Shown here: in pieces, positions 7,053 to 11,655 of the stretch
How the letters are laid out: each line of letters opens with the position of its first letter
How positions within the stretch are numbered: position 1 is the stretch's first letter
Assembly (NCBI GenBank): GCA_003241785.1
Contig: QFPW01000042.1
Location: 1-11,655 of the forward strand
DNA from: Rhodovulum sulfidophilum
GTDB lineage: Bacteria > Pseudomonadota > Alphaproteobacteria > Rhodobacterales > Rhodobacteraceae
DNA length: 11,655 bases
Direction: 5' to 3'
Notes under the pieces: generated by a model
Database searches by the model: none
The model's input: only the letters and a program-made list of their open reading frames with translations
Told to the model about the DNA's origin: nothing
Program-made: the position numbers and the translations under genes

Positions 7053-7937
7053 TCAGCTGTACCAGTAGAGCTCGTCGGGATTCTCGACGAGAACGCGCAG
7101 CCGATCTTCCTCGCGAGGCGCCCAGACCGAGACCTGATCGAAAAGCCTGGCGTCGTCGGGGTAGACCTTGCGGGTATGCGGCCAGTCGGTTCCCCAGAGC
7201 ATGCGGTCGGGACGCGCCGCGACGAACCGGCGGCCAACGTCGTTCAGGTCCGAATAGTCCGGAAATCCTTCCTCCGAGGTGAAGTAATTGCCTGACAACT
7301 TCACATAGGTCCGTCCGTTCTCCAGCAGCCGGAACACCGCCGCCGCCGAGGGATGCGCGAAGCCTTCGGGTTGCGGAATATAGGCGAAGTGGTCGAGGAC
7401 GACCCGGCAGGGCAACGCGTTCAGCATCTCCTCCGCCTCGGCCACCCGGTCGGCGTGACCGGGCTGGTACTCGATGTGCCATCCCATGTCCGCCAGGCGC
7501 CCGGCGACCGCCCCCGTCTGCTCCGCGGTCCAGACGTTCTTGCCGAAGTAAAGCCGGATGCCGCGAACGCCCAGTCCGTGCAGCGCCCTCAGCTCCGCGT
7601 CCGTCACGTCGGGCTGAACGATGGCGACGCCCCGGGCGTCATCGCCCAGCTGGCCGAGCGCGTCGACGAGGCAATCGTTGTCGCGATTGTACGAATTGGG
7701 GGCCACCACGACGGATCGCGTGATGCCGAGCCGGCGCTTGAGCAGGCTGTATTGCGCGACCGTACCCACCGGCCGTACCGTCCCGTCCGTCTCGAGAAAC
7801 CGCGGGTCGTAGATATGGTGGTGGGCATCGACGGCGCCCAGCGGAACGCGCGTTCGCGGCGGCTCCGTCCCGATGGAATTGGGCGCCTCCAGCGTTTCAC
7901 CGGTGACATAGGCCTGGGTTTCGACATCAAGCGACAC
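7053..7937 (-). CDS. LigI-like amidohydrolase (predicted lactonase)
   Basis: A 294-residue TIM-barrel amidohydrolase of the COG3618 type, related to 2-pyrone-4,6-dicarboxylate lactonase (LigI), 4-sulfomuconolactone hydrolase and D-galactarolactone isomerase. Seen are the strand-1 motif DAHHH (His39 and His41), the GVRGIR arginines (125, 128), LDH (His183), KLSG, and the strand-8 WGTDWPH with Asp251, the general base in LigI. The C-terminal ENPDELYW is typical. The GTG at 7937 is chosen for AAGGAG six bases upstream; the frame is open to 8018 but that adds a low-complexity Arg-rich leader overlapping the previous gene. It likely opens a lactone of an aromatic- or sugar-derived acid in the cytoplasm; the exact substrate cannot be assigned. 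Confidence 0.87.
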   Translation of the reverse strand: MSLDVETQAYVTGETLEAPNSIGTEPPRTRVPLGAVDAHHHIYDPRFLETDGTVRPVGTVAQYSLLKRRLGITRSVVVAPNSYNRDNDCLVDALGQLGDDARGVAIVQPDVTDAELRALHGLGVRGIRLYFGKNVWTAEQTGAVAGRLADMGWHIEYQPGHADRVAEAEEMLNALPCRVVLDHFAYIPQPEGFAHPSAAAVFRLLENGRTYVKLSGNYFTSEEGFPDYSDLNDVGRRFVAARPDRMLWGTDWPHTRKVYPDDARLFDQVSVWAPREEDRLRVLVENPDELYWYS

Positions 7938-7968
7938 GTTGCTCTCCTTGAGTTCTGCGGACCAGCGG

Positions 7969-7987
7969 CGGCGCGCTGCGCGCACCG
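7969..7987 (-). promoter_or_regulatory. Hairpin after solute-binding protein gene
   Basis: CGGTGCGC-gca-GCGCGCCG on the minus strand makes an 8-bp stem with one G-T wobble and a 3-base loop, 16 bases after the solute-binding protein stop in a 65-base gap. No T-run follows. Such hairpins behind binding-protein genes often protect or favour the upstream mRNA. That role is inferred. Confidence 0.5.
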
Positions 7988-8002
7988 GCGGCGGCGTGCG
8001 GC

Positions 8003-9625
8003 CTATGCCGACAGCCACACGTCCTGCATCCTGAGATTGTTATCGATGTTGGGGTGCACCCGCATTCCGTGAAGGCGAGTGGAAAGACCCATCACGCGAT
8101 TCTGCCAGTACATGTAGACGACGCCATGGGATTCGAGCACGGCGCGTTCGATCCGATGCACGAGCTCGCGGCGCTCCGCCTCGTCGACGGTGACGCTCTG
8201 CTGTGCGATCAGCTCGTCGAGGCCCGGATCGCAGGTCCCGGCGAAGTTGAGCGCGCCGTCGCAGGTTTGGCGCGACGGGAACATCGCGTCGGGGTCGTTC
8301 GCCGTATACTCGACCGCGGTCGGCGCCGCGTCGAAATCGTGCTTTCGCATCCGGTCGAGGAAAGCGGCCGTTTCCTGCACGTCGAGGACGACGCGAAATC
8401 CGACCTTCTCCAGCTGGCTCTTCAAGACCACGCCCACTGGGTCGAACAGCGGAATGCGGCGCACCATCAGGCGGATCTCCGGGCCCTCGGCCAGACCGGC
8501 TTCCGCCAGCAGGCGCTTAGCCTCGGCCCGGTTCGCCTCGACGTCGAGACCGTAGCCCGGGATCGCGAGCAGGTCCTCCTCCGGGAGCTGCCACGGACCG
8601 GGCATGACAGCGCCGCCCAGGACGCCGCCGCCGCTCTGGGCGATCCGCAGGATCTCGGCGCGGTCGATCGCCAGCGTCGTCGCCTTGCGCACGGCGGGAT
8701 CGTCGAAGGGCGCCCGGCGCGTGTTCAGCACGAGGCCGATGCAGGAGGTGCTGGTGATCTCGTCCAGCACGACGTTGTCGTCGCCCCTGAGCTGGTTGAT
8801 CGCCTCGCCCCGGACCACGACATAGAGCTGCAGCTGGCCGGCCAGCATGTAGTTCACCGTCGTTCCCAGATCGGGGATCACATAGCCCTTGATGCCGTCC
8901 AGGAAGGGGCGGTCCGGAACATGGTAGTCGGGATTGCGCTCCAGTTCGACGCTGACCCCCTGAACCCGTTCCTTGAGGCGGTAGGGCCCTGACCCGACGA
9001 TCTGGTCGCTCAGGGATCCGCCGGCCTCCAGGATGTGCTTCGGCAGCACCATCATCCAGGCGCCGGCCATCGTCACCAGGAACGACGGCGACGGCACCGA
9101 CAGGTTGAAGACCACGGTGTATTCATCGGGCGTTTCGATCGAAGCCACGTTCGCAAGCGACGCGGAGCGGGCGGCGGCGACCCCCGCCGGCGGGTCCCGG
9201 ACGAGATCGAACGTATATTTGGCATCGGCCGCGGTCAGAGGCTCGCCGTCGTGGAACCGGGCGTTCCGGACGAGGTGGAAGGTGTAGACCGTGGCGTCCG
9301 GCGACACGTCCCATCTTTCGGCGAGATCGCCGATGATCGCGTCGGGGTTCTCCGGGTCGACGCGGATGAGATTGTTGTAGCATGGGGCTATGCAGCTCAT
9401 GATCTGCGTGCTGTCCCCGCCGAGCGGATCAAAGCTGGGCGGATCGCCGGTGAAGTTGAAGTTCAGGATCCCGCCGCGCCGGGGCGCCGCCTCCTGCGCC
9501 ATGGCGCGCTCGACCCCGGCCCATGGAAGCGTCCCGCCGAACGCTCCCGCCAGCCCGGTCGCCCCGGCGGCGCGCAGAAACTGCTGGCGGGTCATCTCCG
9601 GACCCGTCCGACGCTGTATTGCCAT
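8003..9625 (-). CDS. Extracellular solute-binding protein, family 5 (DppA/OppA type)
   Basis: A 540-residue periplasmic ligand-binding protein, normal length for family 5 (SBP_bac_5). The N-terminus has basic residues, TRQQFLRAAGATGLAGAFGG and a likely signal-peptidase site AMA/Q at residue 43. TRQQFLR resembles a twin-arginine signal with Gln in place of the second Arg, so Tat or Sec export is open. The mature part shows GGILNFNFTGDPPSFDPL, the family signature region LAERWDVSPDATVYTFHL...ARFHDGEPLTAADAKYTFD, and the FDDPAVRKATTLAIDR hinge region. The ATG at 9625 follows GGGAGG by five bases. It is second in the operon and separated from the permeases by three enzyme-like genes, an unusual order. 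The ligand could be a peptide or, given the neighbours, an organic acid or lactone. Confidence 0.94.
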   Translation of the reverse strand: MAIQRRTGPEMTRQQFLRAAGATGLAGAFGGTLPWAGVERAMAQEAAPRRGGILNFNFTGDPPSFDPLGGDSTQIMSCIAPCYNNLIRVDPENPDAIIGDLAERWDVSPDATVYTFHLVRNARFHDGEPLTAADAKYTFDLVRDPPAGVAAARSASLANVASIETPDEYTVVFNLSVPSPSFLVTMAGAWMMVLPKHILEAGGSLSDQIVGSGPYRLKERVQGVSVELERNPDYHVPDRPFLDGIKGYVIPDLGTTVNYMLAGQLQLYVVVRGEAINQLRGDDNVVLDEITSTSCIGLVLNTRRAPFDDPAVRKATTLAIDRAEILRIAQSGGGVLGGAVMPGPWQLPEEDLLAIPGYGLDVEANRAEAKRLLAEAGLAEGPEIRLMVRRIPLFDPVGVVLKSQLEKVGFRVVLDVQETAAFLDRMRKHDFDAAPTAVEYTANDPDAMFPSRQTCDGALNFAGTCDPGLDELIAQQSVTVDEAERRELVHRIERAVLESHGVVYMYWQNRVMGLSTRLHGMRVHPNIDNNLRMQDVWLSA

Positions 9626-9667
9626 TGTTCCCTCCCTGAAAACGCGGCGTTCGACCGGAGGCGACGC

Positions 9668-10420
9668 TCAGAACATCGCCTCCACGCGCCCCACGGCTTC
9701 GATGGTCGCGACGGCGTGGGTACCTGGCCGGATCGGCACCGGCATCAGCCGCGCGCCAAGGATCACCAGCACACCGGCCCGGAGCGGCCGCCCGCGGGCG
9801 ATCGCGTGATTGGCAAGGCCGGCGAGCGAGACGACGACCTCGCGGCTGGAGTGCTGCCGGCGCGGCGACGCCTCCGGCCGAACCTCGCCGTCGATCTCGA
9901 GCACGGCCGAGAACGCGGCGAGCTCGACCTCCGAGAAGGGGACCCCCGCGCCCTGGACGATCGCTTCGTTGTTCTGCAGATCCGCGATCACCGTGAGCGG
10001 CGACACCGCCATGCGGTCGATGAACCGAGAGGTCGCGATCTCGAGCACAGGCACCAGATCGCCGATGGCCGGAAGGACGCTCTCGGCGGTCCAGGGGCGT
10101 GGCCCGGCGCCCAGGTCGCTTCGCAGCACCACGCCGACTTCGACCTCGAGGCGTGGCCCGCGCCAGAGCCCGGCGTCGAACCTGTGTCCCGAGGCGAACA
10201 CGCAATCGGCGGGAATCGGGGAACAGACGTCTTCCTCGCGCCCGACCGACGTCTTCCAGGCCCCCTCCCCGCCCAGACGCGCCACGGTGGCCTCCTGAAC
10301 GGCATAAGCCGAATCTATGTCGCCGGGCGCGAGGTCCATGGGCAGATCCCGGAGCGGAACGCCCCGTCTCCGCGCATCCAGCAGCGCGTTCGCCGCGCCT
10401 TCAGCGGAATACCGTCCCAA
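9668..10420 (-). CDS. FAH-fold 2-oxo-acid hydratase (MhpD-like)
   Basis: A 250-residue member of the fumarylacetoacetate-hydrolase fold, in the branch of 2-hydroxypentadienoate hydratase (MhpD) and oxalocrotonate decarboxylase. It has the N-terminal family pattern (ANALLDARRRGVPLRDLP...DSAYAVQ), Lys56 in AWKTSVG, the metal-binding LEVEVG (Glu92, Glu94) and Glu127 in LEIATSRF, then AVLEIDGEV and the C-terminal domain. The start is TTG at 10420, supported by GGGGGAGG five bases upstream and by the conserved N-terminus; the first in-frame ATG (10339) would remove 27 residues. It is the first gene of the operon. It probably hydrates an unsaturated 2-oxo acid to the 4-hydroxy form, the kind of compound the RraA-like aldolase cleaves. 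A decarboxylase role cannot be ruled out. Confidence 0.86.
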   Translation of the reverse strand: MGRYSAEGAANALLDARRRGVPLRDLPMDLAPGDIDSAYAVQEATVARLGGEGAWKTSVGREEDVCSPIPADCVFASGHRFDAGLWRGPRLEVEVGVVLRSDLGAGPRPWTAESVLPAIGDLVPVLEIATSRFIDRMAVSPLTVIADLQNNEAIVQGAGVPFSEVELAAFSAVLEIDGEVRPEASPRRQHSSREVVVSLAGLANHAIARGRPLRAGVLVILGARLMPVPIRPGTHAVATIEAVGRVEAMF

Positions 10421-10481
10421 TTCAGCCTCCCCCTCTGCGGTGAACCCCGTTTCATCCGTGGCTCAGGCTAGGCGATCCGGC

Positions 10482-10493
10482 GGGAGCGCTCCC
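10482..10493. promoter_or_regulatory. Perfect 12-bp palindrome
   Basis: GGGAGCGCTCCC is fully self-complementary with no spacer, more like a dimer-binding operator than an RNA hairpin. It lies 61 bases upstream of the hydratase TTG start and 47 bases upstream of the regulator ATG. In GC-rich DNA a chance origin is possible. Confidence 0.4.
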
Positions 10494-10515
10494 AATACAT
10501 TCGGTGGCGTGACCC

Positions 10516-10530
10516 ATAACGACGGCGTAT
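10516..10530. promoter_or_regulatory. Candidate LysR-type binding box
   Basis: ATAACGACGGCGTAT fits T-N11-A and matches seven of eight fixed bases of the ATAC-N7-GTAT consensus known for CatM/BenM-type LysR regulators. It sits just upstream of the LysR gene in the divergent region, the classic place for autoregulation and control of the operon. Binding is inferred. Confidence 0.45.
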
Positions 10531-10542
10531 AGGTGATCCTAT
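10529..10542. promoter_or_regulatory. Inverted repeat over the LysR start codon
   Basis: ATAGG-tgat-CCTAT has perfect 5-bp arms and covers the ribosome binding site and the first two bases of the regulator ATG. A protein bound here, or a small RNA hairpin, would block translation or transcription of the regulator. The arms are short, so this may be chance. Confidence 0.35.
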
Positions 10543-11491
10543 GGCCAAGGCGTTCCTCGACCTCCACAGGCTCCGCTGCTTCGAGGCCGCCGCGCGGCTC
10601 GGATCGATGTCCGCCGCCGCGCGTGAGATCGGCATGGCGCAGCCGGCCCTTTCGCTGCATATCGCGAAGCTCGAGGGCTATTATCAGGTGCGGCTGTTGG
10701 ACCGGCTGCCGCGCGGGGTCGCGCCGACGCGCACCGGCGACGCCCTACTGTCCCATGCCCGGACAATCCTAGGGGAGCTCGCGGCGGCGGACGCCGCCCT
10801 GCGCCGCATGTCGCGCGAAATGTCCATTCCGCGCGAGCTCAACATCGGCCTGGTGTCCTCGCTCGCCGAGACCGTCACGCCGCGCTTGATCGTGCTGCTG
10901 GCGAGCAAGTTTCCCGCGATCACCCCGCGGTTCAAGATGCTGACGGCAGCGCAGTGTCACAGGCATCTCGAAGCGTCGATGGTCGATGTCGCCCTGACGG
11001 TGCGAATGCGGGAATTTCCCGAAGGGGAGGTGATCCACACCAGCGCGCTTTGCCTCGTCTCGCGCCCGGGCGCGGAGGATCTGCCGCCGCGCGTGCGGCT
11101 GGCGGACCTGGCCGGTCGGCGTCTGATTATTCCACCGGCCGGCAACGGATTGCGTGAGGTCATCGATCTCGCCGCGCGCGAGGCGTCGGTCGAGCTGACC
11201 AATATCCTGGAGCTGAATGGGCTCGGGCCGCGCAAATCGGCGGTCGAAGCGGGGCTGGGATCAACCATCCTTCCCGTGCTGAACATCGCGAACGAGCTGA
11301 GGATGGGCCAGTTCGTCAAACGCGACATCTTCGAGCCACGATTGCTGCGGACGGTCGTTCTCCGTCACCGGGACGGCCTCGATCCACGGTTCGTCAGCCG
11401 GCTGCGCACGCTGATACAGGAATCGATCATTCAATCGGAGCAGATCGCCGGCGCTCCGGTTCTGACCTCTTTTCCAGCAAGCCCGGGCTGA
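10541..11491 (+). CDS. LysR-family transcriptional regulator
   Basis: A 316-residue regulator of normal length. The winged helix-turn-helix spans about residues 8-66 (LHRLRCFEAAARLGSMSAAAREIGMAQPALSLHIAKLE, then the wing PRGVAPTRTGDALL). A linker helix follows, and an effector-binding domain begins near residue 98 (LNIGLVSSLAETVTPRLI) and runs to about residue 300. ATG 10541 has AGGTGAT upstream and gives the standard LysR N-terminus. It is transcribed away from the operon across a shared 120-bp region. By the family rule it likely activates the operon in response to the imported compound or a pathway intermediate and represses itself; the effector is not identifiable. A short palindrome, AGCCCGGGCT, overlaps the stop codon. 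Confidence 0.95.
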   Translation: MAKAFLDLHRLRCFEAAARLGSMSAAAREIGMAQPALSLHIAKLEGYYQVRLLDRLPRGVAPTRTGDALLSHARTILGELAAADAALRRMSREMSIPRELNIGLVSSLAETVTPRLIVLLASKFPAITPRFKMLTAAQCHRHLEASMVDVALTVRMREFPEGEVIHTSALCLVSRPGAEDLPPRVRLADLAGRRLIIPPAGNGLREVIDLAAREASVELTNILELNGLGPRKSAVEAGLGSTILPVLNIANELRMGQFVKRDIFEPRLLRTVVLRHRDGLDPRFVSRLRTLIQESIIQSEQIAGAPVLTSFPASPG

Positions 11492-11536
11492 TCCCGCACG
11501 TTGCGCCGGGCCGGGTCTCGCTCCTCGCCCAACTGG

Positions 11537-11554
11537 GGGTCCCTTTTGGGCTCC
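11537..11554. repeat. Imperfect inverted repeat next to terminal repeat
   Basis: GGGTCCCTTTTGGGCTCC pairs as CCC/GGG around a TTTT loop, then GG/CC beyond a mismatch and a wobble. It lies five bases before the right terminal repeat and 45 bases after the regulator stop. It could be a weak terminator, an insertion target, or, judging only from memory of similar GGGTCCCTTTTGG sequences, part of an insertion-sequence end. No gene is seen in 11492-11559. Confidence 0.35.
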
Positions 11555-11559
11555 GACTC

Positions 11560-11655
11560 ATGTGTGGATGCCCCCTGATGCGCAAGGTTCTTGATCGGTC
11601 GGGGCATGTGATCGGTGCGGTCATGTGTCAGGCCTCGCAGGTGCGGCGCTAACGG
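11560..11655. repeat. Terminal direct repeat, right copy
   Basis: Identical to bases 1-96 and in the same orientation, beginning 68 bases after the LysR stop. It includes the 17-bp tandem repeat of the insertion-sequence end (11593-11626). The non-repeat sequence that continues after base 96 on the left is not available here because the window stops. Confidence 0.97.

Larger units (their letters stand above)
10421..10540. promoter_or_regulatory. Divergent promoter/operator region
   Basis: These 120 bases separate the minus-strand operon from the plus-strand LysR gene and must hold both promoters. I could not pick convincing -35/-10 pairs. It contains a 12-bp perfect palindrome, a LysR-type box and a short inverted repeat over the regulator start, listed separately. 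The geometry is the usual one for a LysR regulator controlling its divergent operon. Confidence 0.75.

Noticed and set aside
6283..7482. A 399-codon open frame around the lysozyme-fold gene
   Set aside because: The extra N-terminal 149 codons overlap the amidohydrolase in another frame and resemble no domain. A strong ribosome binding site marks the start at 7035.
9035..10471. Long plus-strand open frame opposite the binding protein and hydratase (478 codons)
   Set aside because: It spans two well-supported opposite-strand genes and the gap between them, with an Arg/Gly/Asp/His-rich shadow composition.
11427..11624. Minus-strand 65-codon frame bridging the LysR end and the right repeat
   Set aside because: It is antisense to the LysR C-terminus, lacks a ribosome binding site and has no family resemblance.
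1..11655. CRISPR array, tRNA/rRNA genes, phage, toxin-antitoxin or replication genes
   Set aside because: Looked for on both strands. No repeat-spacer pattern, tRNA-like or rRNA sequence, or recognisable replication, phage or toxin-antitoxin protein was seen.

Overview
The window is high-GC DNA (by eye about two thirds G+C) with long shadow ORFs in every frame, strong GGAGG-type ribosome binding sites and stop/start overlaps. Gene content (a Dpp/Opp-type ABC transporter, a divergent LysR regulator, an IS110-family remnant) suggests a proteobacterium, most likely an alphaproteobacterium. I infer this from style and gene families, not from a marker gene.

Layout. Positions 1-702 hold the 3' part of an IS110-family (IS1111-group) insertion sequence on the minus strand: its non-coding end (1-251) and the C-terminal part of its transposase (252-671). 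Positions 742-10420 hold nine apparently intact genes, all on the minus strand and closely packed. In transcription order they are: FAH-fold hydratase (TTG start), family-5 solute-binding protein, LigI-like amidohydrolase/lactonase, T4-lysozyme/pesticin-fold protein, NHL six-bladed propeller, two DppB/DppC-type permeases, two DppD/DppF-type ATPases and an RraA/LigK-like aldolase. A 120-bp intergenic region (10421-10540) with a LysR-type box separates this operon from a divergent LysR regulator (10541-11491). The last 96 bases (11560-11655) repeat bases 1-96 exactly and in the same orientation.

How it may work. The solute-binding protein, two permeases and two ATPases form a complete importer. 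The enzymes fit a catabolic order: the amidohydrolase opens a lactone, the hydratase adds water to the resulting unsaturated 2-oxo acid, and the RraA-type aldolase cleaves the 4-hydroxy-2-oxo acid to pyruvate plus another keto acid. This parallels the LigI-LigJ-LigK steps of protocatechuate 4,5-cleavage, with a different hydratase fold. The substrate is not evident. The NHL protein (three histidines spaced as in peptidyl-alpha-hydroxyglycine lyase) and the lysozyme-fold protein (apparently lacking its catalytic Glu and any export signal) have no obvious place in such a pathway and are the least expected members.

The perfect head/tail repeat means the sequence could close into a circle of 11,559 bp or be one unit of a tandem or IS-flanked arrangement. 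No replication, partition, phage, tRNA, rRNA or CRISPR feature was seen.
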